A DNA stretch of 13,335 nucleotides from Candidatus Aenigmatarchaeota archaeon (GCA_030624445.1 JAUXKD010000002.1:1-13335), one strand, 5' to 3'. Numbered from the stretch's first letter, positions 6,229-12,985 are shown. Made by a program: numbers and translations. Notes: a model not told the origin generated them from the letters alone.

Positions 6229-7137
6229 ATGCTGGAGTCTCTCGTAAAGTATAACGAAATAGAAAGACATCCGTGGATAATGTTTCCCTGGGCACTTCTA
6301 TTATCCAGCGTGGGCATACTGTTCAGCCTGCAGCTGTCCTACCAGGTATACATTTCCGGCAACGTGTTCAATCTAACAGGGCTTTTCTCTGTCATCTTTA
6401 CCATAATACCTTCCGTGTACTTCCTGACGCTGTTCATAAAGAAGGAAGAGTCAATGGACGAGAAGGACATCGCGAGACATTACGAGAAAGGCTTCTGGCT
6501 CAGGCACAATAAGGACATCCTGATATTCCTTTTTTACTTCTTCGGGCTCACCTTTTCCTTCGCGTTCTGGGCGAACGCGCTTCCGGCGGGAACATTCCAG
6601 ATACAGACGATGAAAGTGCAGGAAATCAGGGCGCTCGCCGGCAATATGCTGGAGGGATCCGCAGGCCTCAACGAATTCGGTGCGTTCGTGCAGGTTCTGG
6701 CCAACAATCTGCAGGTCACGGGATTCGCCTTCATCTTCTCCCTGCTCTTCGGCGCGGGCGCCGTTTTCATCATTGTCTGGAACGCAAGCATACTGGGCGT
6801 GTACATAGGCAGGCTGAGCGAGGCGTTTTACCACATACCGGCCGTGAGCCTGAACTTCCTGCCACACGGCATACCGGAGATCGGGGGCTATCTCCTCGCC
6901 GGAATCGGGGGAAGCCTCATATCGGCCGCCGTGATAAGGAGCCACAAGAAGGATATAATGTTCGGCGTGATCTTCGATGCGCTGAAACTGCTCGGTCTGG
7001 GTATACTTTTCGTTTTTCTGGGAGCCGTCATAGAAACCGGCGGATTCATGCTGAAGGTCGTTTCGATTTTCATATTCTACACGATTTTCATATTCATAAT
7101 AACAACGACGCTCACGAGCAAGAGGAAAAACAGCTGA
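6229..7137 (+). CDS. SpoIIM-family (DUF95) integral membrane protein
   Basis: A polytopic membrane protein of 302 residues with about seven hydrophobic helices (near 18-40, 48-70, 95-117, 162-194, 217-236, 246-268, 274-295). The family signatures are in the second half: an NNLQV pair of asparagines (159-163), a long small-residue helix ending VWNASILGVYIG (183-194), and the LPHGIPEIGGYLLAG loop (211-225) that defines the stage II sporulation protein M family. In archaea the family is widespread and unrelated to sporulation; its function is unknown, though membrane remodelling or transport roles have been suggested for relatives. The N-terminal three-helix extension precedes the core domain. 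Its TATA box predicts a leaderless mRNA. The next gene follows after 80 bases with its own promoter-like elements. Confidence 0.88.
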   Translation: MLESLVKYNEIERHPWIMFPWALLLSSVGILFSLQLSYQVYISGNVFNLTGLFSVIFTIIPSVYFLTLFIKKEESMDEKDIARHYEKGFWLRHNKDILIFLFYFFGLTFSFAFWANALPAGTFQIQTMKVQEIRALAGNMLEGSAGLNEFGAFVQVLANNLQVTGFAFIFSLLFGAGAVFIIVWNASILGVYIGRLSEAFYHIPAVSLNFLPHGIPEIGGYLLAGIGGSLISAAVIRSHKKDIMFGVIFDALKLLGLGILFVFLGAVIETGGFMLKVVSIFIFYTIFIFIITTTLTSKRKNS

Positions 7138-7173
7138 AACAAGGGCATCTGAAGGCTGATTTTGCATAGAAAA

Positions 7174-7198
7174 CATATTTAGGTGGGTTCGGACCTAA
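7174..7198 (+). promoter_or_regulatory. Promoter and inverted repeat before the small membrane protein gene
   Basis: CATATTTA (7174-7181) is a TATA-like box predicting transcription near 7203. Directly after it lies an inverted repeat, TTAGGT (7179-7184) and ACCTAA (7193-7198), in the position where a repressor would block RNA polymerase. Six-base arms can occur by chance. Confidence 0.4.
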
Positions 7199-7217
7199 TA
7201 TTATATTGTGGTAAACC

Positions 7218-7562
7218 ATGCCATATGATAAGAGATTTGGAGGATGGGCCTTCATTCTGGGCGTAGTGATTGCATTGGTAGCAGGACTCGCATCTGCCGG
7301 ACTAGACGCTATTTCGGCAGGTTACGTGACACTTGCACTGGTGGTACTCGGACTTGTAGTGGGTTTCCTTAACATCGGCGAAAAAGAAGTCAAAGACTTC
7401 CTCATCGCCGCAATAGCACTGATACTTGTCGGTACCGCCAACCTCAGCGCAATCCCAGTTCTGGGCAGTTACCTTGCTGCGATGGTACTCAACATCTCGG
7501 CGTTCGTAGCTACTGCAGCTCTGGTGGTCGACCTTAAGGCCGTATTAAATCTCTCTTCCTAA
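7218..7562 (+). CDS. Small hydrophobic membrane protein of unknown function (four predicted helices)
   Basis: I do not recognise a named family. The 114-residue product is almost entirely membrane: helices near 9-28, 35-53, 58-75 and 80-106, with a short polar loop GEKEVKDF (54-61) and no cysteines, histidine motif or enzymatic signature. Glycine, alanine, valine and leucine dominate. It is alone between its own promoter elements and a strong 3' hairpin with T tracts that begins directly after the TAA stop; that arrangement, and a codon choice unlike its neighbours (more GTA, CTT, GGA), suggest an abundant, separately controlled transcript. Similar small membrane proteins are frequent hypotheticals in DPANN-type and other small archaeal genomes. 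A role as a structural or transport-accessory membrane protein is only speculation. Confidence 0.85.
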   Translation: MPYDKRFGGWAFILGVVIALVAGLASAGLDAISAGYVTLALVVLGLVVGFLNIGEKEVKDFLIAAIALILVGTANLSAIPVLGSYLAAMVLNISAFVATAALVVDLKAVLNLSS

Positions 7563-7645
7563 CCGACAGAATTTTAAGAAGCAATTTTCTGTCGGAAGGG
7601 TGTAAGAGATCATTTTTTTATTTTTATTTATCTGGTTTTTCTATT
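7563..7645 (+). terminator. Hairpin plus oligo-T terminator after the small membrane protein
   Basis: A nine-base perfect inverted repeat, CCGACAGAA (7563-7571) and TTCTGTCGG (7587-7595), abuts the stop codon. It is followed by T-rich runs (seven T at 7613-7619, then further T5 runs to about 7640). Archaeal RNA polymerase terminates on oligo-T; the hairpin may mainly protect the mRNA 3' end. Confidence 0.75.
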
Positions 7646-7651
7646 CCAAAT

Positions 7652-7665
7652 CCGGAAAAAATCGG
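7652..7665 (-). terminator. Oligo-T terminator for the AAA ATPase gene
   Basis: On the minus strand it reads CCGATTTTTTCCGG, a T6 run with CCG/CGG-like flanks about 65 bases after the ATPase stop. Together with 7563-7645 it makes the gap between the convergent genes a two-way termination zone. Confidence 0.4.
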
Positions 7666-7727
7666 TTTTTCAGTGCGTTTCAGCAGAAATACAAGGTTTT
7701 TCGTATTCTTTCTTGTTTCTCAAACCC

Positions 7728-8849
7728 TCAGCCGAACTCATTCTGCCAGTCATCGTATTTTTCCAGCACGGGTTCCTTCGAAGACGGCTTGACCTTCCCA
7801 AAGGCATGCCCGAAGTCTGACGGGAGCATCTCCCTGGTCCCCAGCGTGTAAATCTCCAGCTGCTTTGCGGTAAGGTCTTCAAGGCCGGGGTTTTTCTCGG
7901 TTATCATGTTTGTAACCGCCTCCTGGCAGAGGCCCGCTATATCCCGGCCGCTGTATCCTGCGCTGTTATCAACGAGCTCTTGAAGGTTCACCCCGCTCAG
8001 GTCGGCACCCATCAGGTGAACCTCGAAGATGGCTTTCCTTGATGCCCCATCAGGCAGGGGAACGTAAATCTTTGACTGGAACCTGCTCAGAAGCGCGTCG
8101 TCGAGGTCCCACGGCTTGTTCGTTGCGCCCATGAAGAGCACCTTATCTTCGCGCCTGCTGTCGAATCCGTCCATTTCGGAAAGCATCTGCCCGAGGACCC
8201 TCCTGCTGCTCTCGTCGATTCCACCTTCCCTCTTCGCGGCTATAGAGTCGATCTCGTCCATGAAAATAAGCGAGGGTTGCATTTTTCTGGCCTTCGAGAA
8301 GAGCCCTGAAATGATCTTGCTGGACTCGCCGAAGAACTTCGAAAGCAGGCCGGACCCCTTTGCCTCGAAAAACGTGGCGCTGAGCGTGTTGGAGCTCGCC
8401 TTGGCCAGCATGGTCTTGCCCGTGCCCGGCGGGCCGTAAAGCAGTATGGATTTAGCCACATCCACGAAATCAGGTCTGCCACGCACGAAAGGCATTATTA
8501 TCGCATGTTTGAGGGTTTTTTTGGCCTCTTCCAGCCCTCCAATGTCTTCCCACTTCGTGGCGGGCTTCTGGGTGACTATGAGCTGGTCGATGGTGTCAGG
8601 GGATTTCGCCCTCACGTATCCGGTGGTGGTGGTGATTATTTTACCCACGGACTCGTACTGGGAGGCCGTCTGAAAGAAATCCTCGGCGTCCTCCCTGGGC
8701 GCCTGATAAGCGAGCCTCCTTGATATCATTCCTGCCTTGAGAAAATGTGTACCGGCCTCTTTTTCCTTTCCCTCAGATTCAAGCCTGCGGGCGGTGTCAA
8801 GCTCCAACTGAAGCTGCTGCTTCAGTATGTTCTGCCTGAGTTCACCCAT
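7728..8849 (-). CDS. Vps4/CdvC-like AAA ATPase with N-terminal MIT-like region
   Basis: A cytoplasmic AAA ATPase of the Vps4/CdvC class, which disassembles or remodels ESCRT-III filaments. From the ATG at 8849 (373 residues): an MIT-like helical bundle (about 1-70), a WEDIGGLEEAKKTL linker helix motif (100-113), Walker A GPPGTGKT (139-146), pore loop LLSKFFGES, Walker B LIFMDEID (194-201), GATNKPWDLDDALLSRF with sensor asparagine N244 and R256, and a Vps4-like tail FGKVKPSS...VLEKYDDWQNEFG. Differences from typical Vps4 are a Phe instead of Trp in the pore loop and SRF instead of RRF at the arginine finger. ATG 8912 would add 21 residues but is rejected: a TATA box lies at 8868-8878, 24 nt before 8849, so 8849 is a leaderless start. 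A coiled-coil ESCRT-III-like gene is nearby on the same strand. Confidence 0.88.
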   Translation of the reverse strand: MGELRQNILKQQLQLELDTARRLESEGKEKEAGTHFLKAGMISRRLAYQAPREDAEDFFQTASQYESVGKIITTTTGYVRAKSPDTIDQLIVTQKPATKWEDIGGLEEAKKTLKHAIIMPFVRGRPDFVDVAKSILLYGPPGTGKTMLAKASSNTLSATFFEAKGSGLLSKFFGESSKIISGLFSKARKMQPSLIFMDEIDSIAAKREGGIDESSRRVLGQMLSEMDGFDSRREDKVLFMGATNKPWDLDDALLSRFQSKIYVPLPDGASRKAIFEVHLMGADLSGVNLQELVDNSAGYSGRDIAGLCQEAVTNMITEKNPGLEDLTAKQLEIYTLGTREMLPSDFGHAFGKVKPSSKEPVLEKYDDWQNEFG

Positions 8850-8867
8850 AAGATTAAATTCCGGCTT

Positions 8868-8878
8868 AAAATTTAAAA
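8868..8878 (-). promoter_or_regulatory. TATA box for the AAA ATPase (leaderless)
   Basis: On the minus strand it reads TTTTAAATTTT, centred 24 nt before ATG 8849. It lies inside the longer alternative frame from 8912, which is why the shorter start is preferred. Confidence 0.65.
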
Positions 8879-8896
8879 GCGTTAATGAAGTTTCAG

Positions 8897-8903
8897 AAAA
8901 AAA
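8897..8903 (-). terminator. T7 run after the small AT-rich gene
   Basis: Seven consecutive T on the minus strand, 13 bases after the stop at 8916, is enough to act as an archaeal oligo-T terminator. It would separate the transcript of the 90-residue gene from the ATPase. Confidence 0.4.
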
Positions 8904-8915
8904 TGGTTTCATATT

Positions 8916-9188
8916 TCATGTTAAGGACGGTATATAATTACTCATAGCGCCTCTGACTAATTCACGAACCTGTTCAAATTCCGGAGTCTCTTTAAATTTA
9001 TTGTCATACAAATCATATGCATGATACGTCATTTCCCCTGCCAATGAACCTTTGTTTTCGGCAGAAAATTGACTTGCCCGTTCGAGAGAAAATCGAATAC
9101 TTGTGAATGCGTTACTTTCGTGCAAGTTTTCAACACTTCCTTGCCTATAATGTAACTCCAAATCCATATAACGTAACTCCATATCCAT
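8916..9188 (-). CDS. Small AT-rich gene, unknown function (about 90 residues)
   Basis: No family is recognised. The product is soluble, charged and probably helical (MDLELHYRQGSVENLHE..., TSIRFSLERASQFSAENKGS, EFEQVRELVRGAMSNY), without membrane segments or catalytic motifs. Several in-frame ATGs exist (9215, 9194, 9188, 9182). ATG 9188 is chosen because GTGAT stands four bases before it (9193-9197), the same arrangement as at rpoK and the two genes upstream, and because the TATA box at 9219-9229 predicts transcription near 9199, downstream of ATG 9215. Base composition is clearly more AT-rich than the flanking ATPase, with A/T-ending codons. It lies between the ATPase and a second small AT-rich gene, all on the minus strand. 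It could be a recent acquisition or a fast-evolving accessory gene. Confidence 0.65.
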   Translation of the reverse strand: MDMELRYMDLELHYRQGSVENLHESNAFTSIRFSLERASQFSAENKGSLAGEMTYHAYDLYDNKFKETPEFEQVRELVRGAMSNYIPSLT

Positions 9189-9218
9189 AGTCATCACTAA
9201 AGTATCTGACAGCATAAT

Positions 9219-9229
9219 AATTTAAAACT
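9219..9229 (-). promoter_or_regulatory. TATA box for the 90-residue gene
   Basis: On the minus strand it reads GTTTTAAATT. Distance to GTGAT (9193-9197) and ATG 9188 matches the short-leader pattern of rpoK. The AT-rich background lowers certainty. Confidence 0.45.
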
Positions 9230-9277
9230 ATCGGCAAACCCAATGCGAGCTAATAACAAGGCAGAACCATTGTTTTT

Positions 9278-9517
9278 TCAATCTTTAAACCATTCTGGAT
9301 GCGTTGCTTTATCTATTTCAAGATGAATTTTCCAGCCTTTTGTCCTGTATAAATTCATTCCGTTAAAATAATCCACGTCAGTTGCTCTAGCTTTACCAAA
9401 GTCATCTAATTCTCTTAATGCGACGCCCAATTTTTTTTTGGAATCACTGTATCTGCCGGCTTTGTAAAATTCATCCGCCTCTTCTATTAATTTTTTTGTG
9501 TTTTCATAAATATTCAT
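9278..9517 (-). CDS. Small helical protein with TPR/MIT-like hairpin (79 residues)
   Basis: No named family is recognised. The first half, NTKKLIEEADEFYKAGRY followed by SDSKKKLGVALRELDDF, has the two-helix pattern of a TPR or MIT repeat: an amphipathic helix with A and Y, a turn GRY, and a second helix. The second half ends LEIDKATHPEWFKD. Such hairpins usually bind other proteins. GTGAT lies three bases before ATG 9517 (9521-9525), and a TATA box at 9549-9559 predicts a leader of about 11 nt. It is markedly AT-rich, like the 90-residue gene after it, and unlike the coiled-coil gene before it. Its place between an ESCRT-III-like coiled-coil gene and an MIT-bearing ATPase makes an accessory role conceivable, but that is inference from position. 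Confidence 0.72.
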   Translation of the reverse strand: MNIYENTKKLIEEADEFYKAGRYSDSKKKLGVALRELDDFGKARATDVDYFNGMNLYRTKGWKIHLEIDKATHPEWFKD

Positions 9518-9548
9518 GATATCACGTTAAGAACGTATTGAGCAGAAC

Positions 9549-9559
9549 ATATTTAAAAC
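9549..9559 (-). promoter_or_regulatory. TATA box for the 79-residue gene
   Basis: On the minus strand it reads GTTTTAAATAT, centred 37 nt before ATG 9517, giving a short leader that contains the GTGAT site. Confidence 0.5.
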
Positions 9560-9581
9560 TTGGCGCGGGTTGCGGCCCCTC

Positions 9582-10202
9582 TCATTCCTTTTCTGAAAGG
9601 GTCTTCTTGGGGGACTCTTCCGCGAGCAGCTTGGCCTTCTCCCCCGCCATCTTCAGGGCGGTCTCTTCGTCCACTTTCTCCAAGTCGTCAATGGCCTTCA
9701 GTATGTCCTGCGATTCCTCGTCCACCGGCATCTCTTCCTTGCCGTAGACCGCAGAAAGCTTGCCCTTGACGAGATCCAGCCTGCCTTCTTCTATCGCCTT
9801 CTTCACGTCGATGTCCATTATGGCATTGGTGAGCTGCTCCACGTCCGTGTTCATAATCCTTTCAATGAAATCCGATTCCTCCTCGAACTTCTCCTGCTCG
9901 TGCATCGCCTCAATGAGCAGCAGAATCTGGAGTTCCCTGAGATACCGGCTGGCCTCCTGCTGCTTGGTCGCTGATTCAAGCCTCAGTGACTTTATCTTCT
10001 GCACGTTCAGCAGTTTGAGGGTTTTCGGCTGGCCCTTCGCTTCAAGCATCAGCTTCTGTATCCTCTCCTGTATGTCCTTTATCTCGTCGGAAAGCCTTTC
10101 CACGTTCTTCTCGCTTTTAACCCTCTCCTGAAGCAGGTCGTCCTGGCCCAAAGAAAAAACATTCTTGCCGAATTTCTTCGTGAGGAAGCTCTTAAGATCC
10201 AT
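9582..10202 (-). CDS. Coiled-coil protein with ESCRT-III/Snf7-like architecture
   Basis: 206 residues, almost all helical and highly charged, without membrane segments or enzymatic motifs. A long heptad-like helix (about 22-56, LLQERVKSEKNVERLSDEI...) turns at KGQPK (56-60) into a second long helix (61-106), the hairpin seen in Snf7/ESCRT-III and PspA-type proteins. Shorter helices follow (112-155), then a hinge KEEMPVDEES and an acidic C-terminal helix, DILKAIDDLEK (166-176), which loosely resembles the MIM1 motif bound by MIT domains. Size and order fit ESCRT-III proteins, and an MIT-like Vps4/CdvC-type ATPase is encoded 1.3 kb downstream on the same strand. GTGAT three bases before ATG 10202 and a TATA box at 10230-10241 support the start. 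A generic coiled-coil protein remains possible; family membership was not tested. Confidence 0.85.
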   Translation of the reverse strand: MDLKSFLTKKFGKNVFSLGQDDLLQERVKSEKNVERLSDEIKDIQERIQKLMLEAKGQPKTLKLLNVQKIKSLRLESATKQQEASRYLRELQILLLIEAMHEQEKFEEESDFIERIMNTDVEQLTNAIMDIDVKKAIEEGRLDLVKGKLSAVYGKEEMPVDEESQDILKAIDDLEKVDEETALKMAGEKAKLLAEESPKKTLSEKE

Positions 10203-10229
10203 AGTATCACTTAACTTTTATCTCATACA

Positions 10230-10241
10230 TTTTTATATGTT
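10230..10241 (-). promoter_or_regulatory. TATA box for the coiled-coil gene
   Basis: On the minus strand it reads AACATATAAAAA, centred about 33 nt before ATG 10202. Transcription would begin near 10210, exactly at the GTGAT ribosome-binding site (10206-10210). Confidence 0.6.
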
Positions 10242-10377
10242 TATTTTTCGCATCAGAACCCAAATCCGTTGATTTCCGGTAAATCCAGCCTGAAAATCCT
10301 TAACACGCGGATCGGAAATACTGGCAAGATTATGTTATGAATGTTTTCCGTGTTAAACGGCCAGAAGAGAATTCAAA

Positions 10378-10388
10378 GAAATATATAC
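10378..10388 (+). promoter_or_regulatory. TATA box for the vWA surface protein (leaderless)
   Basis: GAAATATATAC is centred about 27 nt before ATG 10411, with no Shine-Dalgarno between, so the mRNA is probably leaderless. The 10242-10377 stretch between the divergent genes shows no other recognisable element. Confidence 0.6.
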
Positions 10389-10410
10389 GAAACCACACAT
10401 TAGTTAATTA

Positions 10411-12981
10411 ATGAAAAGGGCTTTTGTATTCTCTCTGGACGCCTTGGCCGCAGTGGGTCTTCTTTTCGTACTTACGGCTTTCCTGTCAAGCCTGTCGATA
10501 AGCTATTCGACCCCCGAGCTGAGATACCAGGCTCTTTACTACACGGGCAAGGACGCGATGAATGTACTGGAGACTGCAAAGCTGTCGTCCGTGATTGACC
10601 TGCTGTCGGAAAACTATACGGATAACTGCAACATAACCGGTGACGACATGGACAAGACCATACTCGATGTACTGGGATACCTGTGGGTCCAGAACAACAC
10701 GGTGCTCAATCAGTGCGCTGAAAATCTTACCAATGAAACGCTCGGCATGATGCTCGGTCCAAGTCTGGGATACGAGGTTTTGATAGGCGGTGTGAACATA
10801 ACCACCAAAGGTACGCTGGGTGAATACGTGTCCAGGCTCCACACAATAGTTTCGGGATACGAGCTCGGGAAGCCTGTTTCTGGATACCTCGCCAGTGCAT
10901 ATATTTCGAGAATGGCGAAAAGCACCAGCGGCTTCATCTACTTCGGGGGATACGAGGGAGACGGCAATATAACGAAGGTCATAACCCTTCCCGATGATGC
11001 AAACGTCACGGAGGCTTATCTTGAACTTAATGCTGGTAACAATTTCACCCTCTGGGTCAACGCAAACTACGAAGGGTTTTATGCACCCACAGGGAATAAC
11101 ATGAGCGCTGACAGCTGGACGGTATGCAACGACGTGGTTTCATGCGGTAATTTCTCAGCAGGGAACAACACGGTCGAAATCAAATTCGGTTCAGATGAGA
11201 GCAACTTCATAGGCGGGGGCTTTCTTCAGATCACGTACAACACATCGAAGCCGAACACCCTCCCTTACGAATCGTCAAATGAGTCTGCAACGAGGTATTT
11301 TGACTTCCCGGGGATCGAAGGTATAGTGAACCTTTATTCTTCGTTCTACGTGCCTGGGAACCTAAATTCGATGAGAATCCATCTGCGTCTGCAAAGCAAT
11401 TACACGCTGTTTCTGAACATCGGCAACAAGACCGTCTTTGAGAATTCTACCCAGGGCGAGGAAGTGATAGACCTGGATAACAGCACCCTTTTCAGTATGC
11501 TTTCATACGATTCGATAAGCAACAAAACGATTCCCCTGAGGATGAGCCTGAGTAATGTATCATACCTGCCGGTCATTTTAAAGAACAATACTGATGTCGT
11601 GCTTACTACGGATATATCGAAAAGCATGGATAATTGCGTAGAGTACACATGCTCTTATGACTGCTTAATTGGCGACAGCCAGTCATGCATGGTCTACAAC
11701 GAGAGCGTGTGCGACGAAAATGGTGAGAACCCTTGCGGAGGTGATTGCGACAGCCCGACAAATCATGACACGGTCTGCAACACGACGAAGCTCGATCTTG
11801 CAAAGGGCGCTGACAAGGAATTCTTAAACATCGTATTGAACGTTAGCGGAAACAGGATCGGCCTCGTTGGATACCATGCGACCACACCGGCTGCCAGGAG
11901 GCATAATCTTTCTAACAACACGGTTACACTTTACAGCATGATAGACAGTTACTTTGCAGCGGGAGTAGATAACACGTGCATGTCTTGTGCCATCAGGACT
12001 TCCTATGAGATGATCGATAACGAGAGCAGCGATAACCGCAACAAGTTCATAGTGCTAATGAGCGACGGCTATGCTAACAAATGCTGGCCATCCAAGAGCT
12101 GCTCATTAGAAGAAGCCAAGAATGAGTCGATAAACTATTCCTGCATAGCATACAATATTTACAACATAACGGTTCACACGATTGCCTACGGCGATGACGC
12201 CGATACACAGACAATGCAGGAAATCGCCGCATGCGGAAACGGTAACTATTATTTCTCAAACGCGACGGATCTCCTTAATGTGTATCAAGATGTAGCAGAA
12301 GACATCCTCGCAGCGTATTTCATGCAGACGATAAAAATTGTAGGGAACACCAGTCTGGAAAGCCGTCTTTTTTCAGATTCTTTTATAGAATTTAACTACA
12401 CCCCGAATGTCTATCTTGGATACGGCGAGGTTTCCCTTTCGCTCCAGTCCGATAAATTCGGTGGCAATCTGACGTCCCCAAAGAACGGCACTTTTTACAT
12501 ACCAGGTGGCTGCAGAATATTGGATGCCAAGGTAACGTCCTACTCATCCAGGTTCTGGACCAGTTCTCTTCTCCTGAACACTACAGAAACATCCGGCTGG
12601 GAGACCGTATTCAATCTAACGGATTACGGGGATAACTTCACAGACCTCGGGGACCCGTTCGTCGTGTACCTGCCTGTCAAAGACCTGGTCACTGGGAACA
12701 ACAATTCTGTCAGTCTTGATACCGGATTCACTCCTGTAAACAACTCAGGAGGTTCGCCCGACGACAGGGCGATCTATTACGTCGGCGTTACAGGTGTCGT
12801 GGGTTACGGTGGTGTCTTCCTGACACTTGAAAACGCGACCGATGATGCCGTGGCAAGGCTTCAGAACCAGTTATCGGAATTCAACATAACGCCCCTCGAG
12901 GTCAAAACGACGTCCCAATACATTGCCAACCTCCCGTCCCTCTGGGGACCTGCCGTAATGGAAATAAGAATATGGTCGTAG
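10411..12981 (+). CDS. Large surface protein: pilin-like N terminus, von Willebrand A domain, many glycosylation sequons
   Basis: An 856-residue extracytoplasmic protein anchored or assembled by its N terminus: MKRA then FVFSLDALAAVGLLFVLTAFL (hydrophobic to about 30), resembling class III (type IV pilin-like) signals with possible cleavage after KRA. No C-terminal membrane helix follows. A vWA domain runs from about 394: VVLTTDISKSMD gives the DxSxS metal site (D401, S403, S405), T522 lies in GVDNTC, and D552 in IVLMSDGYAN. Between D401 and the next core helix (LDLAKG) is an insert of about 55 residues with eight cysteines; about six more lie later in the domain, implying disulfides. Roughly 40 N-X-S/T sequons are spread over the whole chain. 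vWA domains usually mediate metal-dependent adhesion. Regions before and after are beta-rich and unassigned. Its stop is four bases from that of the convergent gene. Confidence 0.88.
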   Translation: MKRAFVFSLDALAAVGLLFVLTAFLSSLSISYSTPELRYQALYYTGKDAMNVLETAKLSSVIDLLSENYTDNCNITGDDMDKTILDVLGYLWVQNNTVLNQCAENLTNETLGMMLGPSLGYEVLIGGVNITTKGTLGEYVSRLHTIVSGYELGKPVSGYLASAYISRMAKSTSGFIYFGGYEGDGNITKVITLPDDANVTEAYLELNAGNNFTLWVNANYEGFYAPTGNNMSADSWTVCNDVVSCGNFSAGNNTVEIKFGSDESNFIGGGFLQITYNTSKPNTLPYESSNESATRYFDFPGIEGIVNLYSSFYVPGNLNSMRIHLRLQSNYTLFLNIGNKTVFENSTQGEEVIDLDNSTLFSMLSYDSISNKTIPLRMSLSNVSYLPVILKNNTDVVLTTDISKSMDNCVEYTCSYDCLIGDSQSCMVYNESVCDENGENPCGGDCDSPTNHDTVCNTTKLDLAKGADKEFLNIVLNVSGNRIGLVGYHATTPAARRHNLSNNTVTLYSMIDSYFAAGVDNTCMSCAIRTSYEMIDNESSDNRNKFIVLMSDGYANKCWPSKSCSLEEAKNESINYSCIAYNIYNITVHTIAYGDDADTQTMQEIAACGNGNYYFSNATDLLNVYQDVAEDILAAYFMQTIKIVGNTSLESRLFSDSFIEFNYTPNVYLGYGEVSLSLQSDKFGGNLTSPKNGTFYIPGGCRILDAKVTSYSSRFWTSSLLLNTTETSGWETVFNLTDYGDNFTDLGDPFVVYLPVKDLVTGNNNSVSLDTGFTPVNNSGGSPDDRAIYYVGVTGVVGYGGVFLTLENATDDAVARLQNQLSEFNITPLEVKTTSQYIANLPSLWGPAVMEIRIWS

Positions 12982-12985
12982 TTTC

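Noticed and set aside
6451..7176. Minus-strand open frame of 241 codons opposite the SpoIIM-family gene
   Set aside because: The plus-strand frame encodes a clear SpoIIM signature and seven membrane helices; the reverse frame is a charged, compositionally odd by-product of hydrophobic codons.
8850..8912. 21-residue N-terminal extension of the AAA ATPase from ATG 8912
   Set aside because: The extension is encoded by AT-rich DNA that contains a well-placed TATA box (8868-8878) and a T7 run; ATG 8849 fits as a leaderless start and begins the MIT-like region.
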